Assembly: GCF_029848115.1 (NCBI RefSeq)
Contig: NZ_JARVXG010000056.1
Location: forward strand, 10,001-32,500
Direction: 5' to 3'
Length of the DNA stretch: 22,500 bases
Source of the DNA: Methanobacterium formicicum
Lineage (GTDB): Archaea > Methanobacteriota > Methanobacteria > Methanobacteriales > Methanobacteriaceae
Within the stretch, counting starts at the first letter, position 1, and every line of letters begins with the position of its first letter. A model generated the notes under the pieces. The model saw only the letters and a program-made list of their open reading frames with translations, searched no databases and was not told the origin of the DNA. Below, one piece after another: positions 1-19,160 of the stretch. The translations under genes and the position numbers were made by a program.

Positions 1-1
1 T

Positions 2-541
2 AAAGGGAGGACTAACAAATCTTATGAAGTTTTCCAAACAGACGAAGATGCAGAATCATTAAGCACCATGTATGTAGACGTCAGCGACCTGGAACCACAA
101 GTAGCCTGCCCCCACAATGTAGACAATGTTAAACCAGTGGGTGAAGTGGAAGGAACACCCATAGACCAGGTTTTCCTTGGATCCTGTACCAATGGACGAC
201 TGGAGGATCTACGGGTTGCGGCCAAAATCATGAAGGGAAAACAGGTATCCTCTAAAGTAAGGATGCTGGTAATACCCGCCTCTCGTGAAATTTACCGTCA
301 GGCACTGGATGAGGGCCTGATGAACATCTTTGTGGATTCTGGAGCCCTGGTATGTAACCCCTGTTGTGGACCATGCCTGGGGGGCCATGTCGGACTCCTG
401 GGGCCTGGAGAAGTGAGTTTATCCACTTCCAACCGGAATTTCAAGGGTAGACAGGGAAGTCCGGAAGCAGAAGTTTACCTGAGCTCGGCGGCAGTGGCTG
501 CAGCATCGGCAATTAGGGGAGAAATAGCAGATCCAAGATAA
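2..541 (+). CDS. leuC: 3-isopropylmalate dehydratase large subunit (LeuC-type aconitase family), 3' part only
   Basis: The reading frame is open from the window edge, so the N-terminal half of this roughly 420-residue family is missing; about 179 residues are present. Aconitase-family large subunits carry a 4Fe-4S cluster and isomerise 2-substituted malates. The visible signatures are SCTNGR and the cluster cysteines in [12 protein letters not shown]. In this family the large subunit works with a separate small swivel subunit, encoded next door at 634. Methanogens have two paralogous pairs, LeuCD (leucine and isoleucine) and HacAB/AksDE (coenzyme B and homoaconitate chemistry). The leucine assignment is inferred from the small subunit loop and the LeuB-like dehydrogenase downstream. 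A short GGATA/TATCC hairpin at 587-601 lies in the spacer before leuD. Confidence 0.88.
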   Translation, partial: KGRTNKSYEVFQTDEDAESLSTMYVDVSDLEPQVACPHNVDNVKPVGEVEGTPIDQVFLGSCTNGRLEDLRVAAKIMKGKQVSSKVRMLVIPASREIYRQALDEGLMNIFVDSGALVCNPCCGPCLGGHVGLLGPGEVSLSTSNRNFKGRQGSPEAEVYLSSAAVAAASAIRGEIADPR

Positions 542-633
542 TTTAAATTTTATTCCTTCAAAGAAGCGTAATGAGAAAATTTCAAAGGATAAAAAGTATC
601 CAAGCATCGTAATATACTAAAAAGGTGGTAATT

Positions 634-1143
<510 letters not shown>

Positions 1144-1245
1144 AAAACGCGTTAAATTAATTAATAAAAATATTTCAGGGATAATTGGTATTTATAATAA
1201 ATTAAATTCTCTGAAAATGCAAATAATAACTAAGCAGGTGTTCAT

Positions 1246-2232
<987 letters not shown>

Positions 2233-2242
2233 ACTAATAATT

Positions 2243-2285
2243 TGTAGAATAATTTTATTTTTTAATTCTACACCTTTTTAAATCT
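2243..2285 (+). terminator. Hairpin plus T-rich tract after leuB
   Basis: TGTAGAAT (2243-2250) pairs perfectly with ATTCTACA (2265-2272) across a 14-base AT-rich loop, 10 bases after the leuB stop codon, and T-rich DNA follows. Archaeal termination depends chiefly on T tracts, so the hairpin may instead stabilise the mRNA 3' end. Confidence 0.5.
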
Positions 2286-2321
2286 ATTTTTTCCACATTT
2301 TTTACATTCACACATAGTTTA

Positions 2322-2359
2322 TGGATATTTAACCCCTGATATCCAAAATATTCCAGGGG
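2322..2359 (+). other. Possible H-type pseudoknot or overlapping operators upstream of the cysteine desulfurase
   Basis: TGGATAT (2322-2328) pairs with ATATCCA (2339-2345). The loop of that stem contains CCCCTG (2333-2338), which pairs with CAGGGG (2354-2359). The order of arms fits a classical H-type pseudoknot: 4-base first loop, no gap between the stems, 8-base A/T-rich third loop. The element lies between the leuB terminator and the TATA-like box of the next gene, so it is either in a leuB 3' extension or acts as DNA. Confidence 0.35.
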
Positions 2360-2392
2360 GCACGTTTTTAAATAACTTTTTTCAAATTTAAT

Positions 2393-2446
2393 AAATATAT
2401 ACCATTTCTTCCATATTAATAACCAATTTAAAAGAATTTTTCAGGT
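2393..2446 (+). promoter_or_regulatory. TATA-like box and ribosome binding site of the cysteine desulfurase gene
   Basis: AAATATATA at 2393-2401 is a good archaeal TATA box and predicts transcription starting near 2424, giving a leader of about 28 bases. CAGGT at 2442-2446 lies 5 bases before ATG 2452. Confidence 0.45.
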
Positions 2447-2451
2447 ATATA

Positions 2452-3651
<1,200 letters not shown>

Positions 3652-3668
3652 ACAAGGAGAAAAAATAA

Positions 3669-3752
3669 ATGACCAGACCTCAATGGATAGCAATTTTCAT
3701 AGTGGTACTCATGGCTTTAAGTTCCATAGCAGGATATGTACTGATGATTTAA
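3669..3752 (+). CDS. 27-residue single-pass membrane peptide (unrecognised)
   Basis: ATG 3669 opens a 27-codon frame ending with TAA at 3750-3752. It is preceded by AAGGAGA (3654-3660) at ideal spacing. The peptide begins MTRPQW and then runs as one hydrophobic stretch to the C-terminus (residues 6-27, no charged residue), so a positive N-terminus and a single transmembrane helix are predicted. It starts 18 bases after the cysteine desulfurase stop, suggesting one transcript. I do not recognise the family and assign no function. Too short for most gene callers, so easily missed. Chance origin is possible, but the strong ribosome binding site, clean hydrophobicity and spacing argue for a real gene. 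Confidence 0.55.
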   Translation: MTRPQWIAIFIVVLMALSSIAGYVLMI

Positions 3753-3836
3753 TCGCCTTTTAATGAACTGATTAATCCACCACTCATTCATGATTGATAG
3801 AATGAAAATTAGAAAAATCACATATTATAAATAAAT

Positions 3837-4262
<426 letters not shown>

Positions 4263-4263
4263 T

Positions 4264-4291
4264 GGGATTGGTTAAATCCCTTATTTTTTTT
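4264..4291 (+). terminator. Hairpin and T tract after ribH
   Basis: GGGATT (4264-4269) and AATCCC (4275-4280) form a perfect 6-bp stem with a 5-base loop, directly followed by TTATTTTTTTTA. It starts one base after the ribH stop codon, a convincing intrinsic-type terminator. Confidence 0.65.
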
Positions 4292-4350
4292 ATTAATTTT
4301 TCAAGGTCCATCTAAAGTCTAATTAATTAGTCATTTTTAGGAGAGAGTTT

Positions 4351-5283
<933 letters not shown>

Positions 5284-5304
5284 ACACACCCTTGACACTC
5301 TGTA

Positions 5305-5320
5305 TTTTTTTTTATTTTTT
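5305..5320 (+). terminator. T-tract terminator after the marker 11 gene
   Basis: A run of nine T, an A and six T lies 22 bases beyond the stop codon, with more T-rich blocks to 5390. No strong stem precedes it; this matches archaeal U-tract termination. Confidence 0.5.
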
Positions 5321-5472
5321 AAAATTATCTTTTAAGTATCCCTCTTTAACACCCTTTTTTAAATATCTTTTTTATACCTATTTTTTTTATCAGAGCTGTT
5401 TATTTGTCTGAATGAGGTGGCATTGCCTTTCCAGTTTCCCATCTATGAAACAAGCTTAAAAATTAATTTTTA

Positions 5473-5481
5473 ATAAAAAAA
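5473..5481 (-). terminator. T-tract terminator of the glycosyltransferase gene
   Basis: On the minus strand a run of seven T follows the stop codon at 5519 by about 37 bases. The 5284-5518 spacer separates two convergent genes and otherwise shows only AT-rich sequence. Confidence 0.35.
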
Positions 5482-5518
5482 TAGAGAATAAGGGATAAAG
5501 GGAAATGTGAGAATTCAT

Positions 5519-7279
<1,761 letters not shown>

Positions 7280-7372
7280 AAACAAACTACTTTATAAGAT
7301 TATATAAGATTTCTCTTCTCTTTACTTCATTTAACTAAAACTTTTATTATCAGTTTAAGCAAAGTGTTATTG

Positions 7373-7404
7373 TATAAAGGGTCAGTTAAATTCCTGTTGG
7401 AATT
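7373..7404 (+). promoter_or_regulatory. purE promoter with operator-like dyad
   Basis: TATAAA at 7373-7378 predicts a start near 7400. The perfect inverted repeat AATTCC (7389-7394) / GGAATT (7399-7404) with 4-base centre sits between box and start, a classic repressor position. AT-rich boxes for the divergent glycosyltransferase gene (CTTATAAAG, CTTATATAATC on the minus strand) lie at about 7291-7310. Confidence 0.4.
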
Positions 7405-7427
7405 ATACTAAAGAAGTGAGGTTAATA

Positions 7428-8477
<1,050 letters not shown>

Positions 8478-8479
8478 TA

Positions 8480-8487
8480 TTTTTTTT
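8480..8487 (+). terminator. T tract directly after purE
   Basis: Eight T residues start two bases after the stop codon with no clear stem; consistent with archaeal termination. Confidence 0.4.
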
Positions 8488-10175
<1,688 letters not shown>

Positions 10176-10200
10176 AGTCGGGGCCCTGAAAAAATTCTCA

Positions 10201-10216
10201 TTCCCTTTTAATGATT
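10201..10216. repeat. 16-bp direct repeat, copy 1 (flanks amrS)
   Basis: TTCCCTTTTAATGATT occurs here, in the spacer after the UbiD-family gene, and again at 11249-11264 in the same orientation. The two copies lie on either side of amrS. Confidence 0.5.
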
Positions 10217-10255
10217 GATGGTAAAAATAAGCGATAAAATAAGCAATATTCGTTT

Positions 10256-11245
<990 letters not shown>

Positions 11246-11248
11246 TGC

Positions 11249-11264
11249 TTCCCTTTTAATGATT
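11249..11264. repeat. 16-bp direct repeat, copy 2 (includes amrS ribosome binding site)
   Basis: Second copy of TTCCCTTTTAATGATT. On the minus strand it supplies the AAAGGGAA preceding the amrS ATG, so conservation here may be functional. Confidence 0.5.
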
Positions 11265-11328
11265 AAACCCCCTGTTTCCTATAATAACCCCTGATTCAAT
11301 AAATTAAGGGTAGGTTTTGATAAATATT

Positions 11329-11370
11329 ATTTACAACCAACACTTGGGCATTTACAACCAACTCTTGGAC
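11329..11370 (-). promoter_or_regulatory. Two tandem 21-bp palindromic repeats, candidate amrS operator
   Basis: ATTTACAACCAACACTTGG (11329-11347) is followed by a copy at 11350-11368 differing at one base, giving an exact 21-base period (two DNA turns). Each unit contains the dyad CCAA-CnC-TTGG. On the minus strand the array lies directly upstream of an AT-rich box (about 11317-11330) roughly 75 bases before the amrS start, where an activator or repressor would bind. Confidence 0.5.
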
Positions 11371-11378
11371 TAAATGAG

Positions 11379-11401
11379 GGTTACCCTAAGTGCTGGTAAC
11401 C
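11379..11401 (-). terminator. Hairpin overlapping the thiL stop codon
   Basis: GGTTACC (11379-11385) and GGTAACC (11395-11401) form a perfect 7-bp stem with a 9-base loop, including the stop codon at 11381-11383. There is no following T tract, so mRNA 3' end protection is as likely as termination. Confidence 0.4.
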
Positions 11402-12442
11402 TTTTGACTCTAATATTTTTGTTTTTCCAGCTTTATCAATTATTTCCATACTCCCGGAACTGGTAACCACTCCCACCTCATGAAGTTCCATCTGTTCCTT
11501 TAAATATTTGAAATCCTCTGGAGGCACAGTTAAAAGGAGTTCAAAGTCCTCACCATAATAAAGGGCCAGATCCAGGGGGTCCTGGTCTAGTGCAGCAGCA
11601 GCCTCTTCTACCTCAGGTATGATGGGAATGGAATCCTCAAAAAGGGTTATCCCTACATTAGTGGGGGAGGCCTCCACCAGTTCACCCACTTCACTGGCCA
11701 GACCATCCGTAATATCTGTGGCCGAAGTCACCCTCCCGGTGTTTGCCAACATAATACCCTCTTTTAAGCGTGCATGTGGCCTTAGAGCATGGTCTATGAT
11801 TAGTTTCTGGGTGGATGGTTTAAGATGCTTTATTAAATCTTCCTTTAAAGTGGGGGGTGATAGTAGAAATTCTAATCCGGCTGCAGCCACGCCCAGGGGA
11901 CCGGTTACTGCTACCACATCGTTGGGACGGGCTCCCTCCTTTAAAAGCACATGTTCTTTATCTACAGTCCCCAAACAGGTTCCACTAAGAATTAATTCAT
12001 CAGATTGGTTGGTGTCGCCACCAATGAGTCCCATTCCGTATTCCTGGCAGGATTGGAGCACACCTTCCATTATCCCATCAAAGTCAGTAAGGGGAAGATC
12101 CGCGGGTAGTCCCCAAGACAGTATGAAACCCAGTGGTTGGGCCCCCATAGCGGCCAGGTCACTAACATTAACTGTCACCACCTTCACGCCCTTTTCATAA
12201 GGACTCATATCAGATGGAAAATGAGCTGATTCCAATAAAAGGTCAGACGTAACTACTAAATATTTATCACCCATGTCTAGGAGTGCGGCATCATCACTGA
12301 GACTTTTAAAAGAAAATTCATCAAAAAAAGGAGAATTTGGTTGGAGAGAAAGACTCCGGGATAGAAGTCTTTTGATTAGCTTTTTCTCACCAATACTGGA
12401 TACTTTAAGATTTTCCTCAGGTTTAAGATCTTTAGAAGACAT
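11381..12442 (-). CDS. thiL: Thiamine-monophosphate kinase (ThiL)
   Basis: A 353-residue ThiL of the AIRS/PurM kinase superfamily, which phosphorylates thiamine monophosphate to the diphosphate with ATP. Motifs in order: SDDAALL (49-55), VTSDLLLESAHF (64-75), VNVSDLAAMGA (91-101), GGDTNQSDE (141-149), ATDITDGLASEVGEL (241-255) and YYGEDFELL (295-303). Metal-binding aspartates are intact. The N-terminus is about 14 residues longer than typical ThiL, which begins near VSSIGEK; residue 14 is GTA, not a start, so ATG 12442 with AAGGA three bases upstream is retained, though that spacing is short. It lies 18 bases after cfbA and is the last gene of the DUF35-cfbA-thiL operon. Confidence 0.93.
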   Translation of the reverse strand: MSSKDLKPEENLKVSSIGEKKLIKRLLSRSLSLQPNSPFFDEFSFKSLSDDAALLDMGDKYLVVTSDLLLESAHFPSDMSPYEKGVKVVTVNVSDLAAMGAQPLGFILSWGLPADLPLTDFDGIMEGVLQSCQEYGMGLIGGDTNQSDELILSGTCLGTVDKEHVLLKEGARPNDVVAVTGPLGVAAAGLEFLLSPPTLKEDLIKHLKPSTQKLIIDHALRPHARLKEGIMLANTGRVTSATDITDGLASEVGELVEASPTNVGITLFEDSIPIIPEVEEAAAALDQDPLDLALYYGEDFELLLTVPPEDFKYLKEQMELHEVGVVTSSGSMEIIDKAGKTKILESKGYQHLG

Positions 12443-12460
12443 TATCCTTAAAAAAATATC

Positions 12461-13289
<829 letters not shown>

Positions 13290-13658
13290 ATACATACCTC
13301 GCTAAGCTTTTGATTAAATTGTTCAGTTAAAAAAATTCAGTAATTAAATTAGGTTTTATTGTATTGATCTAATTCATATAAATCCTTATATAATCTTGAT
13401 GTCTTTAAATGTTTTATGATTTCCCGCCATATAATTCCCTGTTCAGTAATAATATTAGGAGGATATCTAGGGATTCGGTATTAATTTATGGGAATAAAAT
13501 TGTCTTTTCGTTTTTACCATTTTAGTTAACCGGAATAGTAATATAATTTTCTGTTTTATAAATACATTTATATTGTATTACTTTTTACATATTACATAAT
13601 AATTAAGTTCATATCAAATTCTCCCTATCGGGGGTACCACCAAAAAACAGGCAAAAAA
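13290..13658. other. Divergent AT-rich spacer with two promoter regions
   Basis: About 370 bases without a supported gene. On the minus strand GGATTTATATG near 13372-13384 is a TATA-like box for the DUF35 operon. On the plus strand TTTTATAAAT near 13554-13563 fits the gene at 13659 with a leader of about 70 bases, and only a weak ribosome binding site (AACAGG) precedes its ATG. An AGGAGG near 13458 has no start codon at useful spacing. Confidence 0.4.
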
Positions 13659-14648
13659 ATGGATAATAAGGGCTATGTAATGAGTATATTTTCATTTTTG
13701 CTGATATTACCTGTGTTTATCCTGCTGATAGTAATGGTAGATGTGGTGGGGCAGGAAAATGAGATTCAACAGTCCACATTAAACTCCCACGAGATCCTGG
13801 TAGTCAGCCAAGATGTGGAAGTAAATTCCCTCATTATAGGAAGGGAAGTACTCCGGGATGAATCATTAAAGGTCATTAACAGTGGACATCCACTTTCAAA
13901 CAGCAGAAAGGAAATTAAAGATGAGTTTCAGCAGAGGATGGACCTTTTTTGTTCCAGGTACCCGGCCAATGGGATGGAGGTCAAATGTGAAATATTGAGG
14001 GTGGACAACAGTTACGATCCATTCAGTGTGGAGTTCAAATCAAAGATCACCGTTGAAAAGGGGGCCCTGAAGCATAAGCTGAATATGAGTCATAATATTT
14101 CTCTTACCAACGGATCTTACCCTATTTACGATCCACTCCCCTCCGTTAAGTGCAAAACCCATGGAAATATGACTATCGGTGGTGATAGAATAGTTTATGG
14201 CTCCAGCCTGGCCAAATATTTAGAATCAAGGGGAGTAAAAAATTTTAAGGCTTATGAAAATGCTACGTCTCCGTTATCTATTAAAAAATGCCCCTATGAT
14301 CCTTACATTCTCCATGGAAACAGCAAAGACTTGGTGAACCTGAAAAATTGTATAGAGAATGGTTTTTACCATGAAAGCAGTGATGGGTCCTGTTTTCTTT
14401 GCAGGCTGGAGGGAAAGGGTGTTTGCTCCCATTATGGAATGGAAACATTCATAATCCCGGCACCATCCCTTTCTCTTTCCAATAATTCCTCCAAGGCACC
14501 CAGTTCATCGGACCATGTAATTTTTAATGATACCGGGGATGGAACCTATTCTGGCCAGGAAATCCTGTATTTCTTTGATGGAAAAGAGTATTTCAAACTT
14601 TATCTGGACAATTCCCACCGTTCAAAATATGGTTTGCCTGTTTGTTAG
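13659..14648 (+). CDS. Unrecognised exported cysteine-rich protein with prepilin-like N-terminus; possible frameshift at its end
   Basis: A 329-residue protein I do not recognise. It starts with a short charged segment (MDNKGYV) and one hydrophobic helix (about 9-30), the layout of an archaeal type IV prepilin-like protein: cleavage after the glycine would leave a helix for membrane anchoring or filament assembly. The rest is predicted extracellular: nine cysteines (98, 110, 165, 211, 231, 245, 248, 256, 329) suggest disulfides, and about eight N-x-S/T sites suggest glycosylation. The stop follows a final cysteine, but translation in the +1 frame directly after it continues with plausible protein to TAA 14752-14754, overlapping the next start. 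So the gene may be frameshifted. It pairs with the gene at 14744. Confidence 0.6.
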   Translation: MDNKGYVMSIFSFLLILPVFILLIVMVDVVGQENEIQQSTLNSHEILVVSQDVEVNSLIIGREVLRDESLKVINSGHPLSNSRKEIKDEFQQRMDLFCSRYPANGMEVKCEILRVDNSYDPFSVEFKSKITVEKGALKHKLNMSHNISLTNGSYPIYDPLPSVKCKTHGNMTIGGDRIVYGSSLAKYLESRGVKNFKAYENATSPLSIKKCPYDPYILHGNSKDLVNLKNCIENGFYHESSDGSCFLCRLEGKGVCSHYGMETFIIPAPSLSLSNNSSKAPSSSDHVIFNDTGDGTYSGQEILYFFDGKEYFKLYLDNSHRSKYGLPVC

Positions 14649-14743
14649 TTTCAGGGCGTTATATAATGGTCCGGTTCCTGAAGAAGAGTATTTCAAAGGA
14701 GTATTATCAAAATTACAAGGATCCATCTGGGGGGGATTATTTG

Positions 14744-15760
14744 ATGGGAATTAATTTGATTTGGGGAAAGTGGTTGGTTGATAGAGGTGGAATGGTATTT
14801 TCTGTAGATTTAATGCTGGCCCTTATCATAATCACCGTTGTTTTGGGTGTTTCGGCTGATGCCATGGATATGATAGGATCTAAAATGGATGATAGTTCTC
14901 ACGAGGCTTCTTTGGAAAGGATTGCCCGGGCTAGTGCCGATATGTTAACCAAAACTCCGGGATCTCCAGAAGATTGGGATGGAGCCGGTGATTTGAGTGG
15001 TGTTACCCCGGGACTGTTAGATACAGATTCCCCTTTGAAATCTAAATCGAATATCCTGAGTATGTCTAAGATAAACTGCCTGAAAGAAAACTATGATGAA
15101 TTGATGGTGGATCGGGTGATTCCCCGGTATTGTAAATCTACCATGGTGATCTATCCAGAAGATTCCTCGTTAGAACCAATCACGGTGAAAGATATCCCTG
15201 AAAACTATAATTCCTCGGGAATAATAGTGGAAAACCGTACTGTTCTCTGCAATTACCATAATACCAGCATTTTAGTCTTTATAAATGCCAGGGATTCCCT
15301 CTGGGAACAGAAACAGTTGGGAGAAAAATGTCCCCACTCGGGTGTTGAGGAGGATAAAGAGCATTCAGGAGTGGATTACAAGAATCAAAGATCGGGATGG
15401 GCCTGCTATACTTTTAAGGTCACTCCTGTCCTGTTGAATTCAACTGACCTTTATATAATGACTGATCCGGTGTGTGTAGGGGATTCAACGGCATTTTGGA
15501 TAATTGATCGGCCGGAAAACATGACTGAGGAACATCATACCTTTCAAAACAAGCCAATTCTTGTTAATAATTTAGTTGAGGAGATTGCTGCCAATGAAAC
15601 CATAGCCATACTGTGGTTTCATGTGCACTCCTCTGGAAATCAGAATAAATCCTTTAACACTTACCTGGCGGGATTTCCCAAGGGGACTGATCCGGAAAAT
15701 ATAAAGTTCCAGTATCTAAATCCCCAACCCTGCTATTTTATTCTTAAAATCTGGACTTAA
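14744..15760 (+). CDS. Unrecognised exported cysteine-rich protein with prepilin-like N-terminus
   Basis: A 338-residue protein from ATG 14744, preceded by GGGGGGGAT; in-frame starts at 14642 or 14666 would add up to 34 hydrophilic residues. The N-terminus is WLVDRGGMVFSVDLM followed by a hydrophobic helix (about 19-38) and SADAMD, similar to the pilin-like or class III-signal proteins I recall from Methanobacteriales (charged residues, RGG, then a helix). A TPGSPEDWD segment follows at 71-79. Seven cysteines (112, 130, 169, 196, 221, 244, 330) and several N-x-S/T sites point to a disulfide-bonded, possibly glycosylated surface domain. Together with the upstream gene it likely forms a co-expressed surface pair. 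No catalytic motif is seen and no function is assigned. Confidence 0.65.
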   Translation: MGINLIWGKWLVDRGGMVFSVDLMLALIIITVVLGVSADAMDMIGSKMDDSSHEASLERIARASADMLTKTPGSPEDWDGAGDLSGVTPGLLDTDSPLKSKSNILSMSKINCLKENYDELMVDRVIPRYCKSTMVIYPEDSSLEPITVKDIPENYNSSGIIVENRTVLCNYHNTSILVFINARDSLWEQKQLGEKCPHSGVEEDKEHSGVDYKNQRSGWACYTFKVTPVLLNSTDLYIMTDPVCVGDSTAFWIIDRPENMTEEHHTFQNKPILVNNLVEEIAANETIAILWFHVHSSGNQNKSFNTYLAGFPKGTDPENIKFQYLNPQPCYFILKIWT

Positions 15761-15873
15761 ACCCTGCATAAGGGATTTAGTTATTAGGGGGTGGATTTAG
15801 ATTTTAGGGAGTCACCACTTTATATGGGCAATGTCCAGTGGAGAATTCAAAAGACATGATAAATAGTGGGGGA

Positions 15874-16476
<603 letters not shown>

Positions 16477-16506
16477 GTTAAATCCTTTTTTTTTATTTGA
16501 AACTTC

Positions 16507-16543
16507 AATTTTCACTGTGGAAATTGGGGAGAAACATATAATT
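16507..16543 (-). promoter_or_regulatory. Internal promoter with near-perfect dyad before the HemK2 gene
   Basis: CATATAATT (16535-16543) is a minus-strand TATA-like box. Downstream of it AATTTTCACTGTGGAAATT (16507-16525) is a 19-bp dyad with one mismatched pair around a central T. The one-base centre suits a DNA operator better than an RNA hairpin. Confidence 0.35.
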
Positions 16544-16549
16544 TTTGCT

Positions 16550-16887
16550 CTATTTAACAATTTCTGTGGATTCTAAACCTTCAATTGCAGCGGGAAGACA
16601 ATCCAACACCGATGCAAGACCGGAAAGATGGAGGTTCATAACTACCGCTCCTAATATCTCTTCTCGAGAAGCGCCCTGGCTTTTAGCCATGATTGAATGC
16701 ATCTTAACCCCGATAGGGTTGCGGTTAGCGGTCTGAATAGCGATGTTCACCAGTTGTTTGGTTTTAGGGTCCATTCCCGGCAGAGAACGTTGTGCGTCCA
16801 CCAATTCATTGAAACTACCCGCCAGATCTGGGAATTCTTCCTGAAATATTTGAAAAGGATTTTTATTTTCTCCACTATTTCTCTCCA

Positions 16888-16888
<1 letters not shown>
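16550..16888 (-). CDS. Carboxymuconolactone decarboxylase (AhpD-like) family protein without the CxxC motif
   Basis: A 112-residue all-helical protein of the CMD/AhpD family. The core helix pair ANRNPIGVKMHSIMAKSQGASREEILGAV (about 53-81) matches the family's E..CxxCxxxH..A...GA..EEI region, but the redox cysteines are absent; asparagine and glycine occupy the area, and only the histidine (H63) remains. Peroxidase-type thiol chemistry is therefore unlikely. A single cysteine (about C96) is elsewhere. The ATG overlaps the ksgA stop codon (TAATG), so translation is coupled and the protein is tied to ksgA and hemK2. Its function in this setting is unknown. I am confident of the fold, not of the activity. 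Confidence 0.78.
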
Positions 16889-17727
<839 letters not shown>

Positions 17728-17740
17728 TTCCCTAATCTTC

Positions 17741-17770
17741 TAAACCCGGTTTAAAAATAGATTATAAAAA
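17741..17770 (-). promoter_or_regulatory. Internal ksgA promoter with palindrome
   Basis: TTTTTATAAT on the minus strand (17761-17770) is TATA-like. Between it and the ATG (17727) lies the perfect 13-bp odd palindrome TAAACCCGGTTTA (17741-17753), where transcription would begin. Confidence 0.35.
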
Positions 17771-17777
17771 TGAAAAA

Positions 17778-18377
<600 letters not shown>

Positions 18378-18396
18378 TTTAATAAATGTTACAGTC

Positions 18397-18432
18397 AATT
18401 CCGACTTATTATCATTCGGAATTATTAAGTCG
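18397..18432 (-). other. Two mutually exclusive hairpins between rpoF and the DUF655 gene
   Basis: AATTCCGA (18397-18404) pairs with TCGGAATT (18416-18423), and CGACTTA (18402-18408) pairs with TAAGTCG (18426-18432). Both stems are perfect (8 and 7 bp) and share bases 18402-18404, so the RNA must choose. They lie in the middle of an operon, about 40-75 bases before the DUF655 start. Confidence 0.45.
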
Positions 18433-18489
18433 ATTTCACAGTCCATATAAAGGGTAAACTCGAAGGAAAAAGATTTAAAAAATGTGTTT

Positions 18490-19127
<638 letters not shown>

Positions 19128-19132
19128 TTTCA

Positions 19133-19160
19133 AAACCTCCATTTCACCATGAAATGGGTT
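19133..19160 (-). promoter_or_regulatory. Leader hairpin covering the L21e ribosome binding site
   Basis: In the mRNA CCATTTCA-TGG-TGAAATGG forms a perfect 8-bp, 3-base-loop hairpin (19139-19157) whose 3' arm includes the first two G of GGAGGT. An alternative register pairs AACC (19157-19160) with GGTT (19133-19136), closing over the whole site with a GA bulge. Confidence 0.5.

Noticed and set aside
5411..5458. 15-codon frame in the convergent spacer after the marker 11 gene
   Set aside because: No ribosome binding site and surrounded by T-rich terminator sequence.
11619..12200. 193-codon plus-strand frame opposite thiL
   Set aside because: Antisense shadow of thiL; serine/proline-rich composition typical of reversed coding frames.
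13488..13529. Short frame after AGGAGG in the 13290-13658 spacer
   Set aside because: The distance from AGGAGG to the ATG is about 25 bases and the frame has only 13 codons.
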